Assembly: GCF_000204415.1 (NCBI RefSeq)
Contig: NC_015416.1
Coordinates: 868,001-932,000, forward strand
Source: Methanothrix soehngenii GP6
GTDB taxonomy: Archaea > Halobacteriota > Methanosarcinia > Methanotrichales > Methanotrichaceae
DNA: 64,000 bases
Direction: 5' to 3'
Shown here: positions 53,490-62,636 of the stretch, in pieces
Numbering within the stretch: position 1 is the stretch's first letter
Layout: each line of letters begins with the position of its first letter
Translations under genes and position numbers: made by a program
Notes under the pieces: generated by a model
What the model was told of the DNA's origin: nothing
Seen by the model: the letters and a program-made list of their open reading frames with translations, nothing else
Database searches by the model: none

Positions 53490-54179
53490 CTAGGCACCTC
53501 CGGTGATCAATACTGATGCTAAAGCGAGCAGTACGCTGGCGATGAGACAGGCTCTGAATGCGAAGGGCCATTTCTTGAACTTCGGATCATGGAAGCCCTC
53601 GATTGTACCCTGGATGTTCCAGGAGGCAATCACAGCGTTCACCATGAAAATACCAATGGCGAACATGGCGCTCAAAGCGGCATTGCCGTTGATCAAATAG
53701 AGTGCATAGTAGATCATGGCTCCGCCAAGACCCCCCATCATGCCGCCGATTAGGCCGCTGACAAAGCAGACCGTGGGTATACCATGGCCGACTGTTCCCG
53801 GTGCGATATAAGGCGGCTGGGAGAATCCGGTTATGGGATCATATGTCACCTTGGCCGAGACAAAGGGCACTCCTACTGCATAAGCGTATATCCAGGAGCC
53901 AGTAAGCATGGTGGAGCCCACCATAATTCCTGCGCCGACAGCTCCAGAAGCTAAGACGAGCCAGATGTTATCTGTGACCGACATCATCAGGCCCGCAGCC
54001 AAGAGGCCAGTGAGACCCGATCCGGCTGCCAGCTGCACAGTTCCCGTACCGATGCCGGTAGCCTGGGCCATGGCCGCAGGTGCACCGCCCACAGGGACGA
54101 AGTGAACGCCGACGCCTACCAGAAGCCCTCCCACGACGATCTCCAGGATGTATACAATGGTAGTTGCATCAAATATCAT
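53490..54179 (-). CDS. mtrD: Mtr subunit D
   Basis: 229 residues, about six membrane helices (VYILEIVVGGLLVGVGVHFV, GSGLTGLLAAGLMMSVTDNI, GLIGGMMGGLGGAMIYYALY and others). The loop TYDPITGFSQPPYIAPGTVG is typical of MtrD. It is part of the sodium-conducting membrane core. Its ATG overlaps the mtrE stop (ATGA), so it is translationally coupled. Confidence 0.96.
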   Translation of the reverse strand: MIFDATTIVYILEIVVGGLLVGVGVHFVPVGGAPAAMAQATGIGTGTVQLAAGSGLTGLLAAGLMMSVTDNIWLVLASGAVGAGIMVGSTMLTGSWIYAYAVGVPFVSAKVTYDPITGFSQPPYIAPGTVGHGIPTVCFVSGLIGGMMGGLGGAMIYYALYLINGNAALSAMFAIGIFMVNAVIASWNIQGTIEGFHDPKFKKWPFAFRACLIASVLLALASVLITGGA

Positions 54180-55081
54180 GCTGCTACATCCCCCTTATAC
54201 TCTGGATATGGTCCATACTTTCTCCTGGTGGACCTCTCTATATAGTGGTTATAAGAGACCTCAACAAGAATGAAGAAGACTCCCATGAGAATGGCATAAG
54301 AAGCCTGGGTTACGGGATCGAATACCGTTGTCCGCCAGTTGTCCAGAAAGACCGTCAGGCCGAATCCCATCCCAGTGGCCGGCCCGCCGAACTTGGTGCA
54401 GAACCAGGCGTTGTCTATGGAGTTTCTCAGACCTGCCTCTGCCTTCCTCACAATCTGGCCGGAGAGCATGGTGTTCAGACCGCAGCCGAATGCCCGGTTC
54501 TGGAACTCCCTCTCGCCGCCATAATGAATATCTCCCACCGAGGAGCCTATGGCACCCACAGCCAGTCCCCAGATCAGAGCGATGATGGGCATTGGGAAGG
54601 GATGTGGCGTTGGCAGCATATATACCATGATATACGATATAGTTGCAATACAGAATGATGTTATCCAGGCATGCGCCATAATCGATGGCGTGGTGTACCT
54701 GACGATATCCAGATAAATCCACTGGTTGAACCTGGCCTGGCTGGAGTTCCTGCCAAAGTAGGAGCTCATTGAAAAGACACCGTTGAATAGTGCAGCAACG
54801 GATGCGCCTGCTACCAGGGCCATCAATGCGGGCATCTGGAAGGCGGTAATAAGCGTATAGGCTACTATAGCAGCTGTGGCACACCACAGGGCATTGGCCG
54901 GCGGTTCGCCCGAGATGGCCTTATTATAAATCCTGTGGGGGTTGCCAACCTGGGCAGCCAGCTGAACTTGCGAGTTGGGATTGCTCTGAGATCCTACATC
55001 GGATTCTATATCTTCAGAGGCACCAGCAACCGTCGCAAGGGCTCCCATTGCGGCTATAAGCCCCATGCTAAATGCGTCCAT
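54176..55081 (-). CDS. mtrE: Mtr subunit E
   Basis: 301 residues, first gene of the operon. The membrane segments include MGLIAAMGALATVAGASEDI at the start and helices around ALIWGLAVGAIGSSVGDIHY. Conserved loops are SQSNPNSQVQLAAQVGNPHR and FGGPATGMGFGLTVFLDNWR. With MtrC and MtrD it forms the transmembrane core of the Na+-translocating methyltransferase. AGGAGGAGG lies 5 nt before the ATG, giving strong initiation for the whole EDCBAFGH set. Confidence 0.97.
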   Translation of the reverse strand: MDAFSMGLIAAMGALATVAGASEDIESDVGSQSNPNSQVQLAAQVGNPHRIYNKAISGEPPANALWCATAAIVAYTLITAFQMPALMALVAGASVAALFNGVFSMSSYFGRNSSQARFNQWIYLDIVRYTTPSIMAHAWITSFCIATISYIMVYMLPTPHPFPMPIIALIWGLAVGAIGSSVGDIHYGGEREFQNRAFGCGLNTMLSGQIVRKAEAGLRNSIDNAWFCTKFGGPATGMGFGLTVFLDNWRTTVFDPVTQASYAILMGVFFILVEVSYNHYIERSTRRKYGPYPEYKGDVAA

Positions 55082-55180
55082 TTATTCCTCCTCCTTTTCA
55101 TTTTACCAATTTCATAGTTTTCCACTATAAAATTGGCTATGACGCTCTTGGTATCAATTACCCAAACTTATAAACCTTTC
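55082..55180 (-). promoter_or_regulatory. mtr operon promoter and leader with a 13-bp hairpin
   Basis: On the minus strand GAAAGGTTTATAAG (about 55168-55181) is a BRE/TATA pair. A start site near 55145 gives a leader of about 64 nt. Within it, CCAATTTTATAGT (55136-55124) pairs with ACTATGAAATTGG (55118-55106) around the loop GGAAA: 13 continuous pairs including one U-G. The opposite strand would have an A-C mismatch there, so the structure is selective for mtr mRNA. It ends 24 nt before the mtrE ATG, leaving the ribosome site free. Confidence 0.65.
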
Positions 55181-55230
55181 GCGATCTCTGGCAGGCAAAA
55201 ATTTCTCAGGCGGATATCACCAGGAAACCT

Positions 55231-55767
55231 CTACCAGGGCTCTCTCTTTGCGCCGATCTTGTAGCCAATGATATTGGTTATGCGGTGGAGAATGGGGGTG
55301 ATGATCAGCACTATTATCATTATCAAAGGTGTGAAGTTATGCCAAAACCACAGCGGCGCAATTAACATAGTGAGAAGCCATGCCCCTATCACAAAATCGA
55401 TCTGATCTATTAGAACGAGAGGAGCACCGCGTTTCATCCTCAGGCGGCGCTTGAAGAAGGCAGCCACGATATCTCCCAGCATTGCCCCCAGGGAGAGGCC
55501 GAGGAGAATGGGGAGCTGCTCGAAGCCTGTGCCAAAGACCGGCAGGCCGAAGAACGGCGCGATCTGGTTTTGCACCAGACCCATCAGGACGCCGCAAACC
55601 GTCCCGGCGATCGTCCCCCGAAAGGTCTTGCCATCGCCCAAGGTTCTCTCCCCATCCTGGAAGACCCGGCCCATGTCCAGGGGCGTTCCGCCCCCAAAAA
55701 TGGCTGCGAAGTTGTTTGGCACATAGGCAGGCAGCATCAGCCAGAAGGCGACGATAAGGGCAATCAT
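55231..55767 (-). CDS. carS: CDP-archaeol synthase
   Basis: 178 residues with about five membrane helices. The CarS/CdsA-like signature is present: [38 protein letters not shown] and [20 protein letters not shown]. It activates digeranylgeranylglyceryl phosphate with CTP to CDP-archaeol, the branch point to polar head groups. It follows the mtr operon start upstream in the same direction as mtr but 150 nt apart with the mtr promoter between. Not to be confused with carAB. Confidence 0.94.
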   Translation of the reverse strand: MIALIVAFWLMLPAYVPNNFAAIFGGGTPLDMGRVFQDGERTLGDGKTFRGTIAGTVCGVLMGLVQNQIAPFFGLPVFGTGFEQLPILLGLSLGAMLGDIVAAFFKRRLRMKRGAPLVLIDQIDFVIGAWLLTMLIAPLWFWHNFTPLIMIIVLIITPILHRITNIIGYKIGAKREPW

Positions 55768-55998
55768 TCTTTTTCCTATTTTCCGGTTTATTCTTCTTTT
55801 CTATTTTTTCCCTTCGCGGTCACCCCCATATATCAAATTATCTGATGCTCAGCATTAGATCGGTGGGCATGTTCATTCAGCCAGCAAATATAAGCAGGTG
55901 AGATATGATGTAGCATATCCTTTATTTGAGGGCGAATGCGCTTCATGATTGCTCGATAAAAGCAAAAGAGAGGAGAGCATTACCAAGGAGGCATCTAT

Positions 55999-56358
55999 TT
56001 GAGCAGGAGATTCAGCGATCTGACGGCAAAAGAGCTGGCCAGGCTCCCCAGCCTGTGCTTCGATCACAGCCGGATTGGTGAGGAGATCATCCATCTGCAC
56101 CTTTTCAACGATGAGAAGATGCACTGGTATATAGCGGAGTGGGGGCCAATAAACAAGAGGTTCTTTGGCTTTTATTTGAATAAGGCCGATGGAATCGCCT
56201 CGGGATTCTGCGGCCTGGATGATATCCTCGTCTATGAGAGGAGAGGGACGAGTTGGACTCCGATGGTGGATGAGGATTGGAGGCCAGTGGTCGCTCGGGA
56301 GATTCCGATACTGGTAGAGTACATCAAGTTGATGATCATTCAGCCCGATCTCACCTGA
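55999..56358 (+). CDS. DUF2958-like small protein
   Basis: 119 residues from TTG 55999, which has AAGGAGG 7 nt upstream. The N-terminus MSRRFSDLTAKELARLPSLC is followed by IIHLHLFNDEKMHWYIAEWG, FFGFYLNKADGIASGFCGLD and a W-T-P-M-V-DEDWRP segment. The order of strands and the W-Y-x-A-E-W/FFGF pattern resemble DUF2958, which is often plasmid- or phage-associated. The family assignment is tentative. There is no export signal. It has no operon partner. Confidence 0.6.
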   Translation: MSRRFSDLTAKELARLPSLCFDHSRIGEEIIHLHLFNDEKMHWYIAEWGPINKRFFGFYLNKADGIASGFCGLDDILVYERRGTSWTPMVDEDWRPVVAREIPILVEYIKLMIIQPDLT

Positions 56359-56425
56359 TCGCCCAGCTCGTGCAGCGCATAATATTTTGCCGATAGCTTT
56401 TGTCGATAGCTTGCACCCGCCAATT

Positions 56426-56460
56426 CCCGGATCTGAAGAGGCGGAGAGCGCCTATCCGGG
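56426..56460 (+). other. Bulged RNA hairpin downstream of the DUF2958-like gene
   Basis: CCCGGAT (56426-56432) pairs with ATCCGGG (56454-56460), and AGGCG (56439-56443) pairs with CGCCT (56449-56453) directly inside. The result is a 12-bp stem with one 6-nt bulge (CTGAAG) and a GAGAG loop. It may be a transcript end or a structured RNA element; no T-tract follows. Confidence 0.35.
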
Positions 56461-56582
56461 CCGCAGCATTCGCGACTGATGCATTTTTCTCCGGCTCCGA
56501 TCGACAGGGCCCGTCCTTGCCCTGGATGGAAGAGGATTCGGATCGAAACAGTTAAGTTCAAGTTGTGAGACTAGATGGGCGG

Positions 56583-56680
56583 GCGTCGATGGTCTAGTGG
56601 TTATGACTTGGGCCTTCCAGGCAGATCAATAGAATCTGCGAAGCAAGCCTACAACCCGGGTTCGAATCCCGGTCGACGCA
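56583..56680 (+). tRNA. tRNA-Gly (TCC) with a 26-nt intron
   Basis: The acceptor stem is GCGTCGA with TCGACGC, discriminator A. The anticodon stem TGGGC/GCCTA encloses loop CTTCCA-A, giving anticodon TCC at 56616-56618. The intron runs from about 56620 to 56645 at position 37/38 and itself folds (GCAGAT...ATCTGC). The T arm is ACCCGGGTTCGAATCCCGGT. It stands alone. Confidence 0.92.
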
Positions 56681-56785
56681 TTATTTGGCCTCATTCCTCT
56701 GGATTTGCCTATTCTGGTAGCCAATACGTTAAATGCCGAATATTTTTCGCTACATTTATATCCTAGTTTCACCAGTTAATATTTC

Positions 56786-57505
56786 ATGAATTCTGGTGGG
56801 GAGATCTCCAATGCACGAGGATTGCTGGCAGAGAAGATTGCAGGCGAGATCACCTTATCCCAAAATCCTGGCGAGACATTGAGAAAGTGGCGGCGCAACT
56901 TCGGCATAACCCAGACCGACCTCTCCAATCACCTGAAAATATCTCCTTCGGTAATATCCGACTATGAGAGCGGCAGGAGGAAGTCCCCAGGCATAATGAT
57001 AGTCAGCAAGATAATCGATGCCCTGCTCAGGCTGGATGAGAGCCGGGGCTGCAATGTCCTGCGCGCCTATGAGGATATGTGGGGAGATATCCTGGGGCTG
57101 GACTCCATCTGCAGCGTCTGCGAGTATCAAGAGCCCCTTCCTCTGAACGATATCGCCAAGAAGCTTGATGCTGAGGTCGTCTACGGCCGGACGGATATCA
57201 CCATCTGGGGTTATACGCTGATAGACAGCCTGAAGGCCATTGTGGAGATGCTCCCCGACCAGTTCCAGAAGATCTATGGGCGGAGCACCGCCAGGGCTCT
57301 GATATTCACCGGCGTTCACACCGGCCGATCGAGCATGGTTGCGGTGAGGGTGAGCAATCTAAAACCAGGGGCAGTGGTCCTGCAAGGAATGGAGCCAGTA
57401 GATGTGGACCCCATTGCGGTCAGGATCGCAGAGGTTGAAAATATCCCTCTTTTGACGACACATTTTTCCGTGGATGAGATCACCAGTGCTCTGAGCAAAG
57501 GGTGA
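56786..57505 (+). CDS. XRE-type transcriptional regulator of the mevalonate operon
   Basis: 239 residues. A helix-turn-helix of the XRE/Cro type spans about residues 30-80 (GETLRKWRRNFGITQTDLSN, then KISPSVISDYESGRRKSPG). The C-terminal half (about 115-239) is an alpha/beta domain with DAEVVYGRTDITIWGYTLID and GVHTGRSSMVAVRVSNLKPG, probably sensing a small molecule. It matches the archaeal predicted-regulator group often found beside HMG-CoA synthase. It precedes hmgS by 6 nt, so it likely controls isoprenoid synthesis, possibly by sensing an acyl-CoA or isoprenoid. Confidence 0.85.
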   Translation: MNSGGEISNARGLLAEKIAGEITLSQNPGETLRKWRRNFGITQTDLSNHLKISPSVISDYESGRRKSPGIMIVSKIIDALLRLDESRGCNVLRAYEDMWGDILGLDSICSVCEYQEPLPLNDIAKKLDAEVVYGRTDITIWGYTLIDSLKAIVEMLPDQFQKIYGRSTARALIFTGVHTGRSSMVAVRVSNLKPGAVVLQGMEPVDVDPIAVRIAEVENIPLLTTHFSVDEITSALSKG

Positions 57506-57511
57506 AATCCA

Positions 57512-58549
57512 TTGGTCTCGGGAATTGTCAGCTATGGGGTCTATATTCCCCGATTCAGGATAAGGGCAGATGAGATAGCCAGGGTATGGGGGGGTGGTGA
57601 TGACATCTCTTCGAGCCTGAGGGTCTTCGAGAAATCCGTGCCTGATCTTGATGAGGACGCAGTGACCATAGCGGTGGAGGCAGCAAGGAACGCTCTGGAT
57701 CGCGCCGACGTTGATCCTAAGCGAATAGGAGCCATCTATACGGGCTCGGAGAGCCATCCATATGCGGTCAAGCCTACGGGGACCATCGTCGGCCAGGCGG
57801 TATGCACCTCATCCTCCTTCACCACTGCGGATTTTGAGTTCGCTTGCAAGGCGGGGACCGCGGCGATTCAGGCCTGCCTGGGCCTGGTAGGCTCCGATAT
57901 GATCGATCTGGGTTTGGCCATCGGCGCAGACGTCAGCCAGGGAGCGCCAGGTGATATGCTGGAGTACACCGCAGCTGCCGGAGGAGCGGCTTATTTGATC
58001 GGAAAGAGGGATCTGGCGGCTCAGATCGAGGGCTTTTATTCCTTCACCACCGATACCCCGGACTTCTGGAGAAGAGAGGGGATGCCATACCCAGAGCATA
58101 GCGGCAGGTTCACAGGGGAGCCCGCCTATTTCAAGCATGTCACCAGCGCCGCCACTGGGTTGATGGAGAGGATGAAAACCAGGCCGGAGGACTACGACTA
58201 TGCAGTCTTCCACCAGCCCAATGGCAAGTTCCCGGTGCGAGTGGCCAAGATGCTGGGCTTCTCCAAAAAGCAGATCGAGCCGGGGCTGGTCGTGCCCATG
58301 ATAGGGAACACTTACTCTGCATCCTGCCTCATCGGCCTGGCCGCTACTCTGGACATCGCCCGGCCGGGTGAGAGGATCTTCGTCACCAGCTTTGGCTCCG
58401 GTGCGGGCAGCGATGCCTTCAGCATCAAAGTATTGGACAGAATTGAGGACATCCGCTGCAATGCTCCGAGCGTTCGCGACTATATCGGCGATGCTGAGTA
58501 TCTTGATTATGCAATGTACGCCAAGCACAAGGGCAAGCTGAGAATATGA
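57512..58549 (+). CDS. hmgS: Hydroxymethylglutaryl-CoA synthase
   Basis: 345 residues from TTG 57512 with GGTGAAA upstream. The archaeal HMGS/ACAT-type thiolase fold has catalytic Cys in [19 protein letters not shown] (about residue 113), the Glu-containing region near [15 protein letters not shown], and the catalytic His region [19 protein letters not shown] (about 235). It condenses acetyl-CoA with acetoacetyl-CoA to HMG-CoA, the mevalonate entry step for archaeal lipids. It overlaps the thiolase gene by 4 nt. Confidence 0.95.
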   Translation: MVSGIVSYGVYIPRFRIRADEIARVWGGGDDISSSLRVFEKSVPDLDEDAVTIAVEAARNALDRADVDPKRIGAIYTGSESHPYAVKPTGTIVGQAVCTSSSFTTADFEFACKAGTAAIQACLGLVGSDMIDLGLAIGADVSQGAPGDMLEYTAAAGGAAYLIGKRDLAAQIEGFYSFTTDTPDFWRREGMPYPEHSGRFTGEPAYFKHVTSAATGLMERMKTRPEDYDYAVFHQPNGKFPVRVAKMLGFSKKQIEPGLVVPMIGNTYSASCLIGLAATLDIARPGERIFVTSFGSGAGSDAFSIKVLDRIEDIRCNAPSVRDYIGDAEYLDYAMYAKHKGKLRI

Positions 58550-59709
58550 GGTCTGTATCTATTATTGGTGTAGGTTGCACCAAGTTCGGGGAGAGATGGG
58601 ACTCTTCCCTGCGCGACATGATCGCCGAGGCAGGGGTCCTGGCGATTGAGGACGCAGAGATCACCGGTGAGCAGATAGACGCCCTCTATGTGGGCAACAT
58701 GAGCGGCGGGCGGTTCATAGAGCAGGAGCATATCGGAGCCCTGATCGCCGACTGCGCCGGCCTGTCGCGACTGCATGTCCCCTCCACCCGGGTAGAGGCC
58801 GCCTGCGCCTCAGGAGGTCTGGCCCTCCGCCAGGCGGTCATGGCTGTGGCCAGCGGCTACTGCGATATCGTCATCGCCGCCGGGGTGGAGAAGATGACCG
58901 ACGTCTCCTCAGGCACCGCCGCCGACGCCCTGGCAGCAGCAGCAGACAGGGAGTGGGAATGCTTCTTTGGCGCCACATTTCCAGCGCTCTATGCCATGAT
59001 GGCCAAGATGCATATGCGCCGCTACGGCACAACCCACGACCAGATGGCCCAGGTGGCAGTGAAAAATCACCATCATGCCTGCATGAATCCCATCGCCCAG
59101 TATCAGATGGAGATCGGCATTGATGATGTGAACCGATCCTCTATGGTAGCCGATCCCCTGCATGTGCTGGACTGCTCTCCCATATCCGATGGCGCATCGG
59201 TGGTGGTTCTGGCTCCCACCGAGACCGCTCGCAGGTTCTCCGACACTCCTATCAAGATCGTGGGCTGCGCCCAGGCCAGCGATACCCTGGCCCTGCACGA
59301 CCGCCGCGACCTGACCACCCTGGATGCCACCGTCCATGCTGGACGTTCTGCCTTCCGCCAGGCAGGGATCGAGCCCCGTCAGGTGGATGTGGCCGAGGTC
59401 CACGACTGCTTCACCATCGCTGAGATCCTGGCGATTGAAGATCTGGGATTTGTGGAGAAGGGGCATGGTGGCAGAGCAGCCGAGGAAGGGCTGACCGCAC
59501 TGGATGGAGAGGTTGCGGTCAACACCTCTGGCGGGCTGAAGGCCTGCGGCCATCCGGTAGGGGCCACCGGGATCAAGCAGGCCTATGAGATCGCTCTGCA
59601 GCTGAGAGGAGAAGCAGGACGCCGCCAGGTCGATGAGGTGGAGATCGGCCTTGCCCATAATGTGGGTGGGTCAGGGGGAACTGCCTTGGTCCATATATTC
59701 ACGAGGTAA
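58546..59709 (+). CDS. Acetyl-CoA C-acetyltransferase (thiolase)
   Basis: 387 residues. Nucleophilic Cys in [20 protein letters not shown] (about residue 86), His in [20 protein letters not shown] (about 285) and the C-terminal [15 protein letters not shown] (about 340). It makes acetoacetyl-CoA from two acetyl-CoA and, in archaea, forms a tight complex with HMGS and the DUF35 protein that channels the intermediate. That complex is established for related archaeal proteins; the identical gene order here supports it. Confidence 0.95.
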   Translation: MRSVSIIGVGCTKFGERWDSSLRDMIAEAGVLAIEDAEITGEQIDALYVGNMSGGRFIEQEHIGALIADCAGLSRLHVPSTRVEAACASGGLALRQAVMAVASGYCDIVIAAGVEKMTDVSSGTAADALAAAADREWECFFGATFPALYAMMAKMHMRRYGTTHDQMAQVAVKNHHHACMNPIAQYQMEIGIDDVNRSSMVADPLHVLDCSPISDGASVVVLAPTETARRFSDTPIKIVGCAQASDTLALHDRRDLTTLDATVHAGRSAFRQAGIEPRQVDVAEVHDCFTIAEILAIEDLGFVEKGHGGRAAEEGLTALDGEVAVNTSGGLKACGHPVGATGIKQAYEIALQLRGEAGRRQVDEVEIGLAHNVGGSGGTALVHIFTR

Positions 59710-59711
59710 AG

Positions 59712-60155
59712 ATGACGACCCAAGCTCCCAGATTCTGGCGAAGCATACCTCAGAGATACAATCTCTTGGGAACGCACTGCAATAGATGCAACGAATACTT
59801 CTTTCCTCCCCGAAACCTCTGCCCTAACTGTCGCAGAGGCGCTCACTTGGAGAGCCATGCCTTCAAGGGAACGGGGACCATCATCACCTACACCACCATT
59901 CACAATGCCACCGATGACTTCGAGAGGCTCACCCCCTATAATCTGGCAATAATCCAGCTGGATGAGGGGCCCAAGATCACCGGCCAGATCGTATCCAGCC
60001 AAGAAGAGGTGAAGATCGGGATGAGGGTCCGGGCGGTCTTCAGAATCCTGGGAAAGGAGGGTGACAGGGGCATAATCTATTATGGCACGAAGTTCGCCCC
60101 ATTGATTGAGCCGGGCTGCCAGGAGAGAGAGGAGAAGAAAAACGACTCCGCCTGA
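59712..60155 (+). CDS. DUF35 OB-fold/zinc-ribbon protein of the thiolase-HMGS complex
   Basis: 147 residues, 2 nt after thiolase. A rubredoxin-like zinc ribbon CNRCNEYFFPPRNLCPNCRR (about residue 22) is followed by an OB fold with GTGTIITYTTIHNATDDFER, LTPYNLAIIQLDEGPKITGQ and VRAVFRILGKEGDRGIIYYG. In archaea this protein bridges thiolase and HMG-CoA synthase and shares their CoA site. The C-terminal tail is highly charged. Last gene of the mevalonate operon. Confidence 0.93.
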   Translation: MTTQAPRFWRSIPQRYNLLGTHCNRCNEYFFPPRNLCPNCRRGAHLESHAFKGTGTIITYTTIHNATDDFERLTPYNLAIIQLDEGPKITGQIVSSQEEVKIGMRVRAVFRILGKEGDRGIIYYGTKFAPLIEPGCQEREEKKNDSA

Positions 60156-60334
60156 GAATGGTCCGGTAGTATCTTCGGGCTTCCCCACCAGGAAGAAATC
60201 GTATTGGCCGAAGAAGCGATAGATGTCCTTTACTCCCAGCTTTTTTTGCAGATAATCATCGGTCGATGGTTCTCAGATTTCATTTTAATATCAGAGGGAA
60301 GTGCATAAATACTTTATAAATGTTATTAGGAACT

Positions 60335-61432
60335 ATGAGGATGATATCGCTTTTGATATGCCTATTTATGCTTCTCATCAGTTCCTTGGGAATGAATTGC
60401 ACGGCAACGAATGAATCCCAATTGGACAGAGCATCAGTGGGCACAGCATCAATGGACAACGCGACAGCAGGCGCAGAGATAGTGGACTATGTACAGATGA
60501 ACATCTCATCACAGGAAAGCTCTGAGAATGCTGAAGCCTTCTGGAGCCTAGAGGGATACGATCGGATTCAATTGCCTAGAATTGGCCGTTTACTGCAAGA
60601 GAACCAGACCTCTCAGGACCTGCTATTGCCAGAGGAGCTCGCCGTCTATTCTCGAGGGATGCCGATACAGGGGAGGATAGAATTCTCCAGAGAACAAGTC
60701 CCATTCCAGATCCCTTCCGAGTCGGGAATCAACATCTGTATAGCTCCTCTCAGCCTGGCAGGATATCTGGCTGGAGATCTTGGCAACGTACAGTTATCTG
60801 AGGAAGCGATCTGCACAGAGGCCGTGGTAATGGATAGCGCGGAGAATGATGGCGCAGCAAAGAAGGCCAATCTATCTTTCAGCATCGCTTCAGATAGAAC
60901 GGCCGAGAGGAGAAGCGGCTTTTATTCGCTATATGCTCTTGATGGAAATCGATCGTCTATTGCCCCCGCTCAGGCCTTCATCTTTACGGAAGGAGAGGCG
61001 GTCCTGCAAATGGAAGATAGCATCCCTTCAGAGAATGAATTCATTAAGATCAATCTGAGCACAGGGACTGAAGACAACCGGTCTAAGATATTCGCAGCAG
61101 CTATTATGCCGCGCAAAGAGTATGATAATGCCACAATGAGACTGGTCGCGAATGAATCAAAAACCTGGCCGGTTGTCGCTCTTTCCATAGGCAGCAGATC
61201 CACTGAGATCGAGGTCAATCCCGCCACTGCTCAAGACCAGCTTATGAGTATGATCTCCCTTCTGCCGGATAATGGCGCCATCAGCTTGCAGGAGGCCACT
61301 CTATCCGCAGTTGATCTCATCTTTCAGACGGATGGATCATGGGAAAAGGGGGAGTATGTGATCGTATGCGCCATCTATTCCCCGGAAGTTGGGCTGCAGG
61401 GTTTGAAGCAGAAAATTGTAGAGGTGATTTAA
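60335..61432 (+). CDS. Secreted protein, unknown
   Basis: About 365 residues from ATG 60335 (MRMISLLICLFMLLISSLGM), a signal peptide; ATG 60320 and 60341 are alternatives. ACTTTATAAA (about 60311-60320) is a TATA box, so translation may start at the later ATGs. The mature part is Ser/Asn/Glu-rich with several N-glycosylation sequons (NCT, NES, NAT, NIS). A Cys pair appears (GINICIAPL and EEAICTE). No family was recognised. It ends before a palindrome-rich stretch. Confidence 0.65.
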   Translation: MRMISLLICLFMLLISSLGMNCTATNESQLDRASVGTASMDNATAGAEIVDYVQMNISSQESSENAEAFWSLEGYDRIQLPRIGRLLQENQTSQDLLLPEELAVYSRGMPIQGRIEFSREQVPFQIPSESGINICIAPLSLAGYLAGDLGNVQLSEEAICTEAVVMDSAENDGAAKKANLSFSIASDRTAERRSGFYSLYALDGNRSSIAPAQAFIFTEGEAVLQMEDSIPSENEFIKINLSTGTEDNRSKIFAAAIMPRKEYDNATMRLVANESKTWPVVALSIGSRSTEIEVNPATAQDQLMSMISLLPDNGAISLQEATLSAVDLIFQTDGSWEKGEYVIVCAIYSPEVGLQGLKQKIVEVI

Positions 61433-61738
61433 TCCGCCAGCACCCTTGATTAGTATTTATAATAAGACGTTATAATTTTTTCTAAAATTTTTTGCTTTGG
61501 ATATATTTTATATCAATTATATATATATATATTGAGGTAATTCCTATCTTTTTCAGAATGATGAATCAAATCATTCTGGGCAATTGTGGCGTGAGGTTTT
61601 TATCTGATATCAGATTCAATAGAATTGAGCATTAGAACAATCTCCAAAAGAATCAACTATAATCTTGAGGAGAAAAGCTGAATTAAATGATATGACTCAG
61701 GAATAGATCCCTGAATATCTCTAGAGGTGACCAAGCAT
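61433..61738. promoter_or_regulatory. A/T-rich non-coding stretch with palindromes; candidate small RNA
   Basis: 306 nt without a gene. It holds a TA-rich run (about 61515-61533), then CAGAATGAT (61554-61562) and ATCATTCTG (61570-61578), a perfect 9-bp inverted repeat. GTTTTTAT follows at about 61596-61602, then ATCTGATATCAGAT (61602-61615), a perfect 14-bp palindrome. A TATA-hairpin-T-tract order spanning about 60 nt looks like a small RNA unit. The palindromes could also be operators for the next gene. Confidence 0.4.
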
Positions 61739-62611
61739 ATGTTAAGAGTTAAGAAGGCAATAGCCTGGATAATCAGCTTGAGCATTCTGAGACTGAAGGA
61801 AGGGAATATGGCAAAGAAACCAGAATGGATGAGGAATGCAGGCAGGGGCCTGGCTATCGCCATGGCGATCAATTTGATGCTGATCTTCATATTGATATCG
61901 CCAGGAATCTCATTTGAGCTGTCTGCTGACAGCGTTACCGCCGGAGACAATTTGATCATAACCGGGACGAGCGAGCCGAACAGCGAGAACACGTTCATCT
62001 CCAGCTTCACAATGAATCTGCCTGTGACCTCTGAGAAGTACAACTACGAGACCGAGATCAAAGTCCCCAATAAGCCAAACCGCTTTTCGGTTACGGCCAG
62101 AAACGTACAGAACCTCGATGCAGGGATGAAGATGGGAATCTGGATCACCAAAAGCTTTGAATCACACGATGGGGTGGTGCATCTCTCTGTAGCGGATATC
62201 CCCCCGGGAATGTACAGGCTCAAGGTATCCGGCAACGCTATGCCGGGAGCAAATGAGGTTCCCATAACCATTGAGGCCGAGACGGGGGTATTGGCCGACT
62301 CCAGTGGAAGCTACAAGCTGGTCATCGACACCACTGGCATACCGGAGAGCGATTACCTGATCGAGGGAGATGGCGATGCGAAGACCGTGCGCATAATGAG
62401 CAAAGAAGAAAACCGCTCATCTGCTTCAGATGTCAGTGTGGCTGAGAAAAAGGTAGCAACAGATAAGGATGAGAATGAAACAAAGCCCAGCGTAGCTGCC
62501 AGCGAATCCGCGGGGGAAGAATCGGTCAAAGAGGAGAAAGCCACCCCGCCAGCAGAATCCGGTGATACTAAGGATGTGATCTCCAAGCTGACAGAGTGGT
62601 TGGGGCTATAG
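61739..62611 (+). CDS. Membrane-anchored extracellular protein, unknown
   Basis: About 290 residues from ATG 61739 (AGAGGTGA lies 9 nt upstream); ATG 61808, with AAGGAAGGG before it, is an equally good start (MAKKPEWMRNAGRGLAIAMA). A hydrophobic segment (AMAINLMLIFILISPGISF) is the export signal or anchor. Ig-like strands follow (ELSADSVTAGDNLIITGTSE), then a region with GDGDAKTVRIMSKEE. A long acidic Ser/Glu/Lys tail ends ISKLTEWLGL. The layout resembles methanogen surface proteins with repeated Ig-like domains such as DUF3821; this is tentative. It precedes the DUF1616 gene by 25 nt. Confidence 0.65.
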   Translation: MLRVKKAIAWIISLSILRLKEGNMAKKPEWMRNAGRGLAIAMAINLMLIFILISPGISFELSADSVTAGDNLIITGTSEPNSENTFISSFTMNLPVTSEKYNYETEIKVPNKPNRFSVTARNVQNLDAGMKMGIWITKSFESHDGVVHLSVADIPPGMYRLKVSGNAMPGANEVPITIEAETGVLADSSGSYKLVIDTTGIPESDYLIEGDGDAKTVRIMSKEENRSSASDVSVAEKKVATDKDENETKPSVAASESAGEESVKEEKATPPAESGDTKDVISKLTEWLGL

Positions 62612-62636
62612 GCAGCGAACTCGAGGGGAACTAAGG

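Noticed and set aside
61515-61533. TA-rich run as a replication origin element
   Set aside because: No origin-recognition-box repeats and no orc1/cdc6 gene nearby; it is more simply an A/T-rich promoter region.
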